Notes: generated by a model from the sequence alone, not told the origin. 64,000 bases of DNA from Hymenobacter sp. APR13 (GCF_000737515.1 NZ_CP006587.1:496001-560000); one strand, 5' to 3'. Positions 33,359 through 42,279 are shown, numbered from the stretch's first letter. Numbers and translations: made by a program.

Positions 33359-33805
33359 CTAGGCCGGACGCTGCCAAACCATCTTGTAGTGCTGCAGGCC
33401 GCCTTCCTCAAACTGCGGCCCTTCCGCCCGGAAGCCATGCCGCTCATAGAAGCGCACGGCCGGCAATTGAGCGTTCAGGTACACGGTGGCGGTGGGATGG
33501 GCGGCGTCTACGTCCAGCAGCACCTGCCGCAGCAGCGCGGCCCCGGCCTGCTGGTTGCGGTAGTCGGCCAGCACGGCGAAGCGCTCCAGCTTCACGCCGT
33601 TGTCGGTGGGGCGCCAGCGGGCGGCGCCGCAGGGCGTGCCGTCGGGCGCTACGGCCAGGTAGTGGGTGGCGTCGGTGTGGTCGTGGGCATCCTGCTCCAG
33701 CGTGGCCGGCACGTTCTGGCCCAGCACAAATACGGTATGCCGGACTGCCAGCGCCGCCGCCAGGTCGGGGGCAGAAGTAACTCGGTGTACACGTGCAGTT
33801 TCCAT
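33359..33805 (-). CDS. GNAT-family N-acetyltransferase (ElaA/YjcF type)
   Basis: 148 residues from the ATG at 33805. The GNAT fold is visible: VRHTVFVLGQNVP in the first helices (typical of the small YjcF/ElaA subgroup), a central strand LERFAVLADYRNQQAGAALL with the acetyl-CoA pyrophosphate loop (Q/R-x-x-x-G-A), and VYLNAQLPAVRFYERHGF near the end. Substrate is unknown. It is on the same strand as comEC but separated by 128 bases without conserved linkage. Confidence 0.88.
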   Translation of the reverse strand: METARVHRVTSAPDLAAALAVRHTVFVLGQNVPATLEQDAHDHTDATHYLAVAPDGTPCGAARWRPTDNGVKLERFAVLADYRNQQAGAALLRQVLLDVDAAHPTATVYLNAQLPAVRFYERHGFRAEGPQFEEGGLQHYKMVWQRPA

Positions 33806-33907
33806 GGTCTTGCGGTCTGGTGAAAAAAGAAGCTTTTCTGCTCTGAGGAAATGAGGCAGCGGCGAAAGTAGCCAACGCAGCCCATTGCCGGCGCAACGCC
33901 CAAACAA

Positions 33908-33935
33908 AAACGGCAGCCCACAAGGGCTGCCGTTT
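33908..33935 (-). terminator. Intrinsic terminator after phoH
   Basis: Perfect 12-bp arms (33908-33919 and 33924-33935, AAACGGCAGCCC and complement), 4-base ACAA loop; the A-rich left flank gives a U run on the minus strand after phoH. Confidence 0.88.
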
Positions 33936-33994
33936 CTATAAGGAACCAACACAAACCGGCAGAATCAATACTGATAACCTGCCGAGTCCGGCCG

Positions 33995-35110
33995 CTATTG
34001 CTCGTGGTTGACGGGCAGGGCCGCCATGCCGTCGTCCTCGCGACGGGCGTCGGGGTGGCGGCTGGGGTCGGAGGAGGTGGAGCCGGGTCCGCCGGGGCGG
34101 CGGTAGGGCTGCGCCTGCCGGATGGGGCGATTGGCCTGGTTGGCCTGCTCCTGCTGGGTGTCCACGTCGAACTTGTCGTAGGCCAGCACAATCTGCTTCA
34201 CCAGACGGTGGCGCACCACGTCCTCGGCGCTCATCTCCACGAAGCCGATGCCCGGCACGTCGCGCAGAATGTCCAGCGCCTGCATCAGGCCCGACTTCAC
34301 CTTGGTGGGCAGGTCGATCTGGCTTCGGTCGCCGTTTACCATCACCTTGGCCGAAGGGCCCATCCGCGTCAGAAACATCTTCAGCTGCGAAGGCGTGGTG
34401 TTCTGGGCTTCGTCGAGCAGCACAAACGCGTTGTTGAGCGTCCGACCGCGCATATAGGCCAGCGGAGCAATTTCAATGGTCTTGTTTTCCAGGTACAGCT
34501 TCAGCTTCTCGGCCGGCAGCATGTCTTCCAGCGCGTCGTAGATGGGGCGCAGGTAGGGGTCGACTTTCTCCTTCATGTCGCCGGGCAGGAAGCCGAGGCT
34601 TTCGCCGGCCTCCACCACGGGCCGCGAGATGATAATGCGCTTCACCTCCTTGTTTTTGAGCGCCCGCACGGCCAGCGCCACCGAAATGTAGGTTTTGCCG
34701 GTACCGGCCGGCCCCAGCGCAAACACTAGGTCGTGCTTCAGCACGGCGTCCACGAGCCGCTGCTGGTTGGCGGTTTTGGCTTTGATGACGCCGCCCTTGT
34801 CACCGAACAGAATGACGTCGGGCGAAGCCGCCAGCACACGGTCCTGCTGGTCTTCATCGGCCGACGACAGGTATTGGGAAACCGTTTTTTCGCTGATCTG
34901 GCCGTATTGGTGGTAGTGTTCAATCAGGGCCGACAGAATGTCGTTGATGCGGCTGATTACCAGTGTCTGGCCCTGAATCTTAATCTCGTTGCCGCGTGAA
35001 ATGATTTTGCTGCCCGGAAAGGCCGCCGCAAGCTGGCGGATATTCTGGTTGTCGGGTCCCAGGAAATCAATCAGGGACACGTTTTCGAGCGTGATGACTT
35101 TCTCGACCAA
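33995..35110 (-). CDS. phoH: PhoH family ATPase
   Basis: Cytoplasmic P-loop ATPase of the PhoH/YbeZ group, usually associated with RNA metabolism near the ribosome. 371 residues: an N-terminal KH-like region (DFLGPDNQNIRQLAAAFPGSKI), the Walker A motif GPAGTGKTY at about 140, Walker B LLDEAQNTTPSQ, and sensor region MVNGDRSQIDLP. The last 55 residues are a Gln/Arg/Pro-rich disordered tail not usual in the core family. The start is TTG at 35110 (MVEKVITLENVSL); no ATG lies in a better position. It is divergent from the SAM hydrolase gene. Confidence 0.95.
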   Translation of the reverse strand: MVEKVITLENVSLIDFLGPDNQNIRQLAAAFPGSKIISRGNEIKIQGQTLVISRINDILSALIEHYHQYGQISEKTVSQYLSSADEDQQDRVLAASPDVILFGDKGGVIKAKTANQQRLVDAVLKHDLVFALGPAGTGKTYISVALAVRALKNKEVKRIIISRPVVEAGESLGFLPGDMKEKVDPYLRPIYDALEDMLPAEKLKLYLENKTIEIAPLAYMRGRTLNNAFVLLDEAQNTTPSQLKMFLTRMGPSAKVMVNGDRSQIDLPTKVKSGLMQALDILRDVPGIGFVEMSAEDVVRHRLVKQIVLAYDKFDVDTQQEQANQANRPIRQAQPYRRPGGPGSTSSDPSRHPDARREDDGMAALPVNHEQ

Positions 35111-35184
35111 TCTGTGGGGGTTTTGTAGCTAGGGAGTTAGGAAAAAGGTACCTGCTGGAAAGGGGGCAGTTCAGCTAAATAGCC

Positions 35185-35192
35185 TACTTTTG
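35185..35192 (+). promoter_or_regulatory. -7 promoter box (TACTTTTG)
   Basis: TACTTTTG matches TAnnTTTG in the divergent spacer between phoH and the SAM hydrolase gene, 51 bases before the ATG at 35244. The -33 region is weak. Confidence 0.6.
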
Positions 35193-35243
35193 CCGCCCTT
35201 GAGGCACCTAAGCAATAGTACGAAGAACGCAGGATTTACGGCA

Positions 35244-36020
35244 ATGGGGTTGATTACGTTTCTGTCTGACTTTGGCTACCGCGACCATTACGTAGCGGCA
35301 GTGAAAGCGCGGATTCTGCAGCTGGCACCCACCGTGCCGGTGCTCGACATCACGCACGCCATCGAACCCTTTAACATCGCGCACGCCCAACACGTTCTCC
35401 AAGCCGTGTTTCGTGATTTTCCGGCCGGCACGGTGCACCTGGTGGGCGTAAACGACCTGGGCGCGCCCCGGGCGGCCTGGCACGCGGCCCGCTTCCAGGG
35501 TCACTACTTCGTGGCGGCCGACAACGGCCTGCTCGCGCTGCTCTGCGACGGCCAGCCCGACGAGCTGGTCTCGCTGGCCCCGGCAGCAGCCCCCACCGCC
35601 TCCCCCACCCGCGACCTGCTGGCTCCGGCCGCCGTGCACTTGGCCCAGGGCGGGGCGCTGCAGGACCTGGGCCCGCTCACTACCGACCTCTACTCCTTGC
35701 TCAACCGCCAGGTGCGGCTGCAGGACCACCGCATCACGGGCCACGTGGTGCATGTGGATCACTACGGCAACCTCATCACCAACATCACCCGGTCGGCGGT
35801 GGAAGTCATCGGCCGCGACCGGCCCTGCGCCATCCACTTCGCCCGCGAAACCGTGCGCAGCATTGCGCGGCATTTTCAGGATGCCGACCCGGGCGAAGCC
35901 GTCTGCATCTTCAACAGCCAGGACCAGCTGTGCATCGGCATCAACCAAGGCAACGCGTCGGAACTGCTGGGCCTGCACTTCGACTCCCAGGTCGACGTTC
36001 GGTTCGCGCTGGACAGCTAA
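35244..36020 (+). CDS. SAM hydroxide adenosyltransferase (DUF62 / SAM hydrolase)
   Basis: Enzyme that hydrolyses S-adenosylmethionine to adenosine and methionine using an activated water. 258 residues from the ATG at 35244. Motifs: TFLSDFGYRDHYVAA at the start with the SAM-binding Asp, DITHAIEPFNI, FVAADNGLL, and C-terminal VHVDHYGNLITNI with the Asp-Asn pair of the SAM pocket. The related fluorinase motifs are absent. It is transcribed alone, opposite to phoH, with an in-frame upstream extension rejected because it precedes the promoter box. Confidence 0.93.
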   Translation: MGLITFLSDFGYRDHYVAAVKARILQLAPTVPVLDITHAIEPFNIAHAQHVLQAVFRDFPAGTVHLVGVNDLGAPRAAWHAARFQGHYFVAADNGLLALLCDGQPDELVSLAPAAAPTASPTRDLLAPAAVHLAQGGALQDLGPLTTDLYSLLNRQVRLQDHRITGHVVHVDHYGNLITNITRSAVEVIGRDRPCAIHFARETVRSIARHFQDADPGEAVCIFNSQDQLCIGINQGNASELLGLHFDSQVDVRFALDS

Positions 36021-36131
36021 CCCGACTGCCTGCATACCTTTCAGGAGCCTTGAAAATACGTTTTTCAGTCTATCTATTTATTATGTTAAGTAATGAATAG
36101 GTAACAATTTCCCCTTTCGCCAGCCGTCTGT

Positions 36132-36428
36132 ATGTTGATTCGCATTGTGCGCATGACGTTTGCCCCGGAGCGGGTGCCTGAGTTTTTGCAGCTGTTTGAG
36201 GCCTCGGAAGACCAGATCAGAAGCATGCCGGGTTGCCGCTTCCTGGAGCTCTGGCAGGATGCTGACCAGCCGCACGTATACTGCACCCACAGTCACTGGG
36301 ACTCCGCCGACGCCCTGAACGCCTACCGCCGGTCGGCGTTGTTTGGGCAGGTCTGGCCTGCCACCAAAGCGCTATTTGCGGCCCCGGCGCTGGCCTTTTC
36401 GGTAGCACCGGCCACACCAGACCACTAG
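36132..36428 (+). CDS. Antibiotic biosynthesis monooxygenase-like (ABM) protein
   Basis: 98 residues with the ferredoxin-like ABM fold: strand MLIRIVRMTFAPE, helix PEFLQLFEASEDQIRSMPGC, then a strand pair ending in HVYCTHSHWDSADALNAYRRS, the conserved His/Trp block. Such small dimeric proteins include monooxygenases, heme-degrading enzymes and plain ligand binders, so no reaction can be assigned. It lies about 110 bases after the SAM hydrolase gene and the same distance before hscB. Confidence 0.8.
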   Translation: MLIRIVRMTFAPERVPEFLQLFEASEDQIRSMPGCRFLELWQDADQPHVYCTHSHWDSADALNAYRRSALFGQVWPATKALFAAPALAFSVAPATPDH

Positions 36429-36538
36429 GTAGCCGACAGCGAACAGTAACATTTTCCTGCTTGCGGGGCTTGGTTTCTTTCAAACCCACGTACAAGACGG
36501 CACCCGGCTACACCGGCGCTCTTTTCCTCCCCTCCCTC

Positions 36539-37078
36539 ATGCCCGCCACCGATTACTTTGCCTTTTACGAACTGCCGGAGTCGTTTCAGCCGGACGAGAA
36601 GGCCATCAAAAGCAAATACTACGCGCTGAGCCGCCAATACCACCCCGATTTCCACGCTACGGCCAGCCCGGAGCATCAGCAGGAAATCCTGGCCCTGGCC
36701 ACGCTCAACACCAACGCCTACCGCACACTTTCTGATGCCGACCGCCGGATGGCGTACATTCTGCAGCAACACGGGTTGCTGGAAGAAGGAAAGCAGGATC
36801 TGCCGGCCGATTTTTTAATGGAGGTAATGGAGCTTAATGAACAGCTGATGGAGTTGGAATTCGACTCGGATCCAGCCCTGGTCGGCCAGCTGCAAACCGA
36901 CGTTAACAACCTCACTCACACCCTGGAAACCGGCATCGAGCCCGTCCTGGCCGGCTATGCCATGCTACCCGCTGACGCCCGCCCGCAGGCCCTGAGCCAG
37001 GTTCGCACCTACTACCTCAAAAAGCGCTATCTGTTGCGCATTCAAGAAAGTCTGGCTAAGTTTGCCACCCGTTCCTGA
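36539..37078 (+). CDS. hscB: Fe-S cluster co-chaperone HscB (J-domain)
   Basis: DnaJ-type co-chaperone that stimulates HscA during Fe-S cluster transfer from IscU. 179 residues from the ATG at 36539. The J domain (5-75) starts DYFAFYELPESFQPDEKAI and contains the HPD loop in RQYHPDFHA and NTNAYRTLSDADRRMAYIL; the C-terminal coiled domain (about 95-179, MEVMELNEQLMELE) binds IscU. There is no zinc-finger region, which separates it from DnaJ. The tRNA-Leu gene starts 26 bases after its stop. Confidence 0.93.
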   Translation: MPATDYFAFYELPESFQPDEKAIKSKYYALSRQYHPDFHATASPEHQQEILALATLNTNAYRTLSDADRRMAYILQQHGLLEEGKQDLPADFLMEVMELNEQLMELEFDSDPALVGQLQTDVNNLTHTLETGIEPVLAGYAMLPADARPQALSQVRTYYLKKRYLLRIQESLAKFATRS

Positions 37079-37103
37079 TCTACCGACAGGTTCGGCGTAA
37101 AAC

Positions 37104-37185
37104 GCCCGGATGGCGGAATCGGTAGACGCGTCGGTCTCAAACACCGATATCGAAAGATGTGCCGGTTCGACCCCGGCTCCGGGTA
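37104..37185 (+). tRNA. tRNA-Leu (anticodon CAA)
   Basis: Class II tRNA with acceptor arms GCCCGGA and TCCGGGT (one G-U pair), D arm, anticodon stem TCGGT/ACCGA with loop CTCAAAC giving anticodon CAA, a long variable arm (TATCGAAAGATGT) and T arm GCCGG-TTCGACC-CCGGC. Discriminator base is A at 37185; CCA is not encoded. It reads UUG codons. An intrinsic terminator and a tyrosine recombinase follow, making its 3' end a candidate integration site. Confidence 0.95.
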
Positions 37186-37203
37186 CTTGGAATTACTGAC
37201 GGA

Positions 37204-37255
37204 AGGCCCTAAAACCTGCTTCGCACTACGCAAAAGCAGTTTTTAGGGCCTTTTT
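37204..37255 (+). terminator. Intrinsic terminator after tRNA-Leu
   Basis: Arms 37204-37221 and 37234-37251 pair at 17 of 18 positions (AGGCCCTAAAA...), 12-base loop, followed by a T run to 37255. It separates the tRNA from the recombinase gene. Confidence 0.9.
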
Positions 37256-37302
37256 GCGTCCGGGGCTTTTTGGTTTTGCACCCATTTGCGGCCGCAATTG
37301 TG

Positions 37303-37319
37303 TCACCAAATCTGTCACC
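37303..37319 (+). repeat. Direct repeat TGTCACCAAA upstream of the recombinase
   Basis: TGTCACCAAA occurs twice, near 37301 and 37312, just before the recombinase start. Repeats of this kind serve as arm-binding sites for tyrosine recombinases, but with only two copies here this stays tentative. Confidence 0.35.
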
Positions 37320-37323
37320 AAAA

Positions 37324-38640
37324 ATGACCGTCAAATTCGTCCTCCGGGAAGACAAAACCGACAAAAACGGGCTGGTTCCGGTATTCATTGATGCCATATT
37401 TGAGGGGCTACGGCTGCGCTGCTTCACCCGCGAAAAGTGCCAGCCTAAGGAATGGAACGCCGACAAGCAGCGGTTCCGGAAGGGAAAAGCCGGGGCGGAA
37501 GAAGCCAACAACGTACTCGAGGCCATGGCGGAGCGGGTGCAAAAGCGCTACCGCGACCTGCGTACGGCGGGCACCCCTCCTACCCTGGCGCTGCTACGGG
37601 AAGTGATAAATCCGGCAGCCGTCAAGCCGGAGCTGAGCATGGCGGAGGCTATGACGGCCTTTATCGAGGTGCTGCGCGGGCGGGGGTACGCCTTCCACAC
37701 ACTGCGGCACTACGGCACAGCCCGCAACCACCTGGCCGCATTCCTGGCCACGGGCCGGCGCCGCAAAATCAGCGTGGCCGACTACGACGGGGCCGTGCAC
37801 GACGACTTCGTGAAGTACCTGCGCACCACCTGTGGGCTGGGCCCCAACGGCATCTACACGGTGCTGAAGGATGTGAAGACCTTCCTGCGGCATACTCAGG
37901 ACGAGCGCCAGCAGAAGCTGGGGCTGGAACTCAAGCGCGTGGAAGTGCGCTACGCCGACCAGGCCAAGACCTACCTGACCGGGGCCGACCTGGCCGCCCT
38001 GTCGGCCGTGCAGCTGCCGCAGACGCTGGAGCCGGCGCGGGACGTGTTTTTGTTCTGCTGCTATACGGGCCTGCGCTACTCTGACGTGGCAGCTTTGCAC
38101 GGCGGCAACCTGCACGCCCTGGGCGCCAACGGCGACGGGGACCGGGTGCTGCGGCTGGTGCAAACCAAGACGCGGGCCACGGTGAGCATCTACCTGAGCC
38201 GGCTGGCGGCCGAAATCCTGGACCGCTACGCCGCGGCGGAACGCACGGGGGAAGGTGCCAGGCTACTGCCGGTACTGGCCAACCAGCCCATGAACCGCTA
38301 CCTGAAGAAAATAACGCAGCTGGCGGGGCTAAACCGGCTGGTGGAAGTGGTGAGTACGGTCGGGGGACGGGTGGTGAAAGGGGCCGTGCCGCTGCATGAG
38401 CTTGTGACCATGCACACGGCCCGGCACACGTTTGCCGTCCAAAGCCTGTTGCGTGGCATGCCGGTGGCCGTGCTGCAGCGGGTGATGGGCCACGCCAAGA
38501 TTCAGAACACCATGAAGTACGCCCAGGTGGTAGAAGAACTGCAGCATCAAGCCATGCGCGCCGCCTGGGATGGACCTGCGACTAACAGCAACCAGGCAGC
38601 CCCCGATGGCACTGTCTGCTCGGTGCTGACAGCAGCTTAA
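37324..38640 (+). CDS. Tyrosine recombinase / integrase
   Basis: Site-specific recombinase of 438 residues from the ATG at 37324. An N-terminal arm-binding region (VKFVLREDKTDKNGLVPVFI) and SAM-like core-binding domain (about 105-220) precede the catalytic domain, in which Arg251 (TGLRYSD), H364-T-A-R367, His390 (MGHAKIQNT) and nucleophile Tyr399 (TMKYAQ) are all intact. This architecture is that of Bacteroidota conjugative-transposon and genomic-island integrases. It follows tRNA-Leu directly, so the element to its right was probably inserted at the tRNA 3' end. No matching repeat of the tRNA 3' end was found to the right within the window. Confidence 0.95.
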   Translation: MTVKFVLREDKTDKNGLVPVFIDAIFEGLRLRCFTREKCQPKEWNADKQRFRKGKAGAEEANNVLEAMAERVQKRYRDLRTAGTPPTLALLREVINPAAVKPELSMAEAMTAFIEVLRGRGYAFHTLRHYGTARNHLAAFLATGRRRKISVADYDGAVHDDFVKYLRTTCGLGPNGIYTVLKDVKTFLRHTQDERQQKLGLELKRVEVRYADQAKTYLTGADLAALSAVQLPQTLEPARDVFLFCCYTGLRYSDVAALHGGNLHALGANGDGDRVLRLVQTKTRATVSIYLSRLAAEILDRYAAAERTGEGARLLPVLANQPMNRYLKKITQLAGLNRLVEVVSTVGGRVVKGAVPLHELVTMHTARHTFAVQSLLRGMPVAVLQRVMGHAKIQNTMKYAQVVEELQHQAMRAAWDGPATNSNQAAPDGTVCSVLTAA

Positions 38641-38660
38641 TATAGCGGCTGCCTACCTGG

Positions 38661-38697
38661 AAAAGCCCGGTCGGGGACTACCCCGCCCCGGGCTTTT
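38661..38697 (+). terminator. Intrinsic terminator after the integrase
   Basis: AAAAGCCCGG (38661-38670) pairs with CCGGGCTTTT (38688-38697); a second stem CGGGG/CCCCG lies inside the loop, and T residues continue after it. Confidence 0.88.
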
Positions 38698-38700
38698 TTA

Positions 38701-38923
38701 TATACACCAACCTGGGTTGGTGGTGCCTTTGTCCTGCCTTTATCCTGGCTGGAATTTAATGTGTGGGCCATCTATTCATTGCTAATCATTCACTGCGACA
38801 AAGTGTGCTTTTTAAGGAAGATTTGGTAATCATTCAGCATGGCCGCGGGCGGGTTTCACCCAAGCGCGGCGGAGCCAGGGCAATTTGGTAGCTTGGTAGC
38901 CTGATTGATTCGTTGCCGCGTTC
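38701..38923. other. Spacer between integrase and the remnant gene
   Basis: About 220 bases without a gene. It is AT-richer than its surroundings, contains the palindrome CACCAACCTGGGTTGGTG near 38705 and the direct repeat TAATCATTCA (near 38782 and 38828). These may be recombination-related, or part of the promoter of the downstream gene. Confidence 0.4.
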
Positions 38924-39190
38924 ATGTCTGATTTCGCTTACACATACGCCCGACCCTCGGCCCTGGAGCAGCGCCCGGACGGCAACGCCCTCCTGCTTTC
39001 CGCATTCGCCGAGGAGGTCCAGACTGACACCTCCTGCTTTTTCTGGGGACGCCTGCGCAACTCCTGGCTCGCCGCGCGCCCCAATTTTGCGCGGGTGGCC
39101 AGCGCCGGGGACGTGCGCGGGGGCGGGGCTTCTCGGGCGAGGATTACTCCTACTTACTTCCTCCGTTCTTCTACCGATTATCTTAGCTGA
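38924..39190 (+). pseudogene. Deletion remnant of a gene upstream of the DUF6493-like gene (possibly SWIM zinc finger)
   Basis: The 88-codon frame begins MSDFAYTYARPSALEQRPDG and continues sensibly to TSCFFWGRLRNSW (about residue 48), then turns into low-complexity sequence. In another frame 39127-39186 reads GEDYSYLLPPFFYRLS then TAG, a plausible C-terminal end that stops 3 bases before the ATG of the next gene, as a cotranscribed partner would. This suggests a larger gene lost its middle. The N-terminus recalls SWIM zinc-finger proteins that accompany DUF6493 genes in Bacteroidota, from memory only. Confidence 0.5.
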
Positions 39191-42168
39191 TGTCCTCTGT
39201 CGATACGTTCGAACTGATTATCCGCCGCCAGAATGCCGACCAGCTCGTGCCTTTTCTGTTGGCCCTCGACAAGAAAGACGTGGTGGCCGTTCGCGCCAAA
39301 ACCAAGGCCCTGCGCCGGGAGCTAACTGAGATTCGGCAGCTGGGGATATCCACGTGGGGACGTACCGGCACGGAGCCCCAACTGGTCATGCTTCAACTGG
39401 CGGGGGTGGCGACGTACACGCGCAAGGAGATGACGGGACTGAACGAACGCCTGGGCATTCACTGGGGCGAAGGTGCTGTTCGGGCCGCCAACGAAGCGTA
39501 TTTCTTCACCGTGGCCGAGCATGCCCGGCCTAATTGGTTGGCCGAATGGCTGGAGCGCCAAGGCCAGGGCGGCCCGTGGGGCCTGCCCGACTACCGGCTA
39601 CTGCGGGAGCTGGAAGCCCGGCAGCTCGTGGCCTACGAACCGGCGTTCTTTGCCCGCACGCTGGCGAACTGGCTTACCGAGCAGAGCTACCACCGCCGCG
39701 AAAAGCAGCCCGTGCCGCACTACGGGGAAAAGCTGCTGCGCGAGTTCGAAGAGTCTGCCGACACCTTCCGCCGGGACCTGCTGGCTTTCTTCGACTACGA
39801 CGCCTCCGTGGATTCTTCCCTGGCTTACACGGGCGTGGCCCAGCAGTACGTGCGGTGGCTCGACGTACTGCAGCACCTGGTGGCGGCGGGTCGCCTGGAC
39901 CGGGCCGACCTGCTCACGCGCACCCTGGTAGCTATGCGGCGGGACTTTCGCCGGCCGCTGCTGACCTGGTTCAAGAACCTGTTTCTGGCCCTGCAGCCCA
40001 CCGCGGAAGAACGCCTGGCCCGGCAGCAGGAGCTAGTGGAATTGCTGGCCCACGCGCAGCCGCAGGTGGTCAACTTCGCCCTGGACCAGCTAAAGGCGCT
40101 CTGGCTGCACCCCGAGTTCGAGCCGGCGCCGCTGCTGGTGTACGCGGAGTTGCTCGTGACGCGGCAGGACCTCAAGACGGCGCAGCGCACACTGCTGGGC
40201 AGCTTCGAGAAGCTGCTCAAGCGGGCTCCCTCCCTGGCGCCGGACCTGGGCCGGCTGGCCGTGGCCGCCCTGGCCAGCCCCGATTCCGCGGTGCAGGCCA
40301 AAGCCGGCAAGCTCCTCGTAGCTATTCTGCAAGCCAAGCAGCCGCTGCTCACTCCCGAGCAAGCCACGGATTTGACGGACTCGCTCGGCTTGTACGCCGA
40401 CCTGCTGACCGCGGAAACCCGCCAGCACTTGGTGGGGTGGCTCAGCCCGGCCGCTGCGCCCCAGCCCACCGAGGCCGTCGCCTACGCGCCGCACGCCGCG
40501 TTTGTGCCCGATTTGTCAGCCGCCAACGCGGTGGCACCCGTCGCCGACTGGCACGAGCTGCTGTTTCTGACCGGGCAGGTGCTGCGCTATAACGACGTTC
40601 TGGCTTTGGAGCGCTGGGTGGATGGCCTGCGGCGGCTGCAGTCCCGGTACCCGGAAGACTACGGCCAGCAGCTGCTGCCCTACCTGGTGCAGGTGCGGCC
40701 GTCCCTGAAAGGCAAAGCGGATGAGCAGACCGCGGCCATTATTGCCAGCAACGGCCTGAGCGGACACCGCGGTCTGGTCGAAGCCCTGCTGCTGAGCTGG
40801 GCCCAGGGCTTCCTTGTGGCGCGCGTGGAGAAGGTGAATGTGCGCCACGACCAGGATGCCTCCGACCCGCTGGTGCTGGTGCAGCAGCGCCGCTTCGTAG
40901 CGGCGGAACACCACTTGCGCGCCCGCTCGGGCCTGCCCCTGCTCAGCACGCCCTCGCACGCCCCGCACTGGCTGGCGCCTACCACTCTGGTGGAGCGGCT
41001 CCTGACCTACGAGGCGGCGCACACCGAGCCGGACCCGGCGGACTTGGTCGTGGCCCTGGCCCGCACCGCCTACGCCGACGCAGCCGATGCGCAAGCTGCC
41101 CTGACCCAACTGCCCCGGCTGCAAAGCGCCGAGCTGCGGGCGCTGCTGCAATGGCTGCTGGCCCCGGCCATGCAGCCATTGCCTCTGCAGCCTAAGCATA
41201 AGCCTTCGGTGCTCAAACACCTGACCACGCGCCTAAGCCAGCTGCTGCCGGGCAACGCCATTTCTTCTTCCCTGGCTGACGCCTGGCCCTGGCTGTGGGC
41301 CGTGGCCGCCCGCACCCGCCAGCCCGAAGGAGTGTTTGAGGAGTTGACGGCAGTGGTGCCGACGGATTACATCGGCGTTGTTCGTCCTTGGGTACCCGGG
41401 TGGCACTTCGAGGTGAAAACCAACACCTGGGTGGAGCAGTGGAAGCCGGGCAAGCCCACGGTCACGCATCAGTACACGGTGCTGCAGTTTCCGAGCAAGT
41501 ACACCAGCCAGACACCCCCGTCGCCGTTGCTGCTGTATTCGCAGCACGCCCGCTTCGCGGCCATGCAGCACGCTGGCTGGGTGCTGCCCCTTGACTACCG
41601 GTTCGTGGCCAGCCTGGTGCCGCACAACCCAGCGCCCCTGCACTGGCACGTAGTCCGTACCGCCGCCTGGGCCGATGGTTTAGAATCTTTGGAACGGGAC
41701 GTAGTGCAGGCCGCCTTGCAGGAGCTGCTGGCCCCCGGCCCGGCCTTCACGGAACCTACCACCCTGCTGCTGGCACTGGGGCTGATGCACAAAGTCCCGG
41801 CGTGCCGGGCCCTGGCCCTGGAAGTATGGCTGGCGGCCTGCGCTACGGGTCGGCTGGTGCCCGCCACCCTGGGTACAACGCTGGGCCGCTTCCTGGCCAA
41901 CGAGTTTGTTCCCGTGCAGCGCCTGGCCGACAACCTGCAGCAAGCCCGCGCCATTGATGCCGCCACGGACGACGCGCTGCAGCAAGTGTTGGATGCCCTG
42001 TTGCCTGAACTACCCGTCGCGCCACTGCGCAATACCAAGAAGCTGGTTGAACTGTATGCCGAGCTGGCCAGCCGTAGCGGCCGACTGCCAGCAGAAACTG
42101 CACAACCCAATTTGCGCCATTGGAAAGCCACTGCCACGCTGAAAAAAGCCATTGGTGAGCTGGTGTAA
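39190..42168 (+). CDS. Large DUF6493-like protein of unknown function
   Basis: 992 residues with no signal peptide, almost entirely alpha-helical in character, with repeated Leu/Ala-rich helices that look like HEAT or ARM-type solenoid repeats (for example RLAVAALASPDSAVQAKAGKLLVAILQ). The N-terminus (SVDTFELIIRRQNADQLVPFLLALD) and overall length fit DUF6493, a family reported in Bacteroidota and Actinobacteria without a known function. A Trp-rich block in the C-terminal third (YIGVVRPWVPGWHFEV) may be the core. It overlaps the remnant gene upstream. Solenoid proteins usually act as scaffolds, but no activity can be assigned. Confidence 0.75.
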   Translation: MSSVDTFELIIRRQNADQLVPFLLALDKKDVVAVRAKTKALRRELTEIRQLGISTWGRTGTEPQLVMLQLAGVATYTRKEMTGLNERLGIHWGEGAVRAANEAYFFTVAEHARPNWLAEWLERQGQGGPWGLPDYRLLRELEARQLVAYEPAFFARTLANWLTEQSYHRREKQPVPHYGEKLLREFEESADTFRRDLLAFFDYDASVDSSLAYTGVAQQYVRWLDVLQHLVAAGRLDRADLLTRTLVAMRRDFRRPLLTWFKNLFLALQPTAEERLARQQELVELLAHAQPQVVNFALDQLKALWLHPEFEPAPLLVYAELLVTRQDLKTAQRTLLGSFEKLLKRAPSLAPDLGRLAVAALASPDSAVQAKAGKLLVAILQAKQPLLTPEQATDLTDSLGLYADLLTAETRQHLVGWLSPAAAPQPTEAVAYAPHAAFVPDLSAANAVAPVADWHELLFLTGQVLRYNDVLALERWVDGLRRLQSRYPEDYGQQLLPYLVQVRPSLKGKADEQTAAIIASNGLSGHRGLVEALLLSWAQGFLVARVEKVNVRHDQDASDPLVLVQQRRFVAAEHHLRARSGLPLLSTPSHAPHWLAPTTLVERLLTYEAAHTEPDPADLVVALARTAYADAADAQAALTQLPRLQSAELRALLQWLLAPAMQPLPLQPKHKPSVLKHLTTRLSQLLPGNAISSSLADAWPWLWAVAARTRQPEGVFEELTAVVPTDYIGVVRPWVPGWHFEVKTNTWVEQWKPGKPTVTHQYTVLQFPSKYTSQTPPSPLLLYSQHARFAAMQHAGWVLPLDYRFVASLVPHNPAPLHWHVVRTAAWADGLESLERDVVQAALQELLAPGPAFTEPTTLLLALGLMHKVPACRALALEVWLAACATGRLVPATLGTTLGRFLANEFVPVQRLADNLQQARAIDAATDDALQQVLDALLPELPVAPLRNTKKLVELYAELASRSGRLPAETAQPNLRHWKATATLKKAIGELV

Positions 42169-42279
42169 CGCAGCCAGGCAGTACACCTGAGCCTCTTAAC
42201 GACCGGCGACTCAGCCGTGCGTAGCCCTACTATGCTACGAGCGACCTTCGAGTACGGACGGAGGTGGCTGGAGCTGGAC

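Noticed and set aside
37185..37260. Direct repeat of the tRNA-Leu 3' end as attL/attR
   Set aside because: I searched the region to the right by eye and found no second copy of the T arm/acceptor sequence, so no attachment site pair can be stated.
42169..42279. Possible island right border between the DUF6493 gene and the HTH gene
   Set aside because: About 110 bases with no repeat of the integrase region and no palindrome; nothing supports a junction here.
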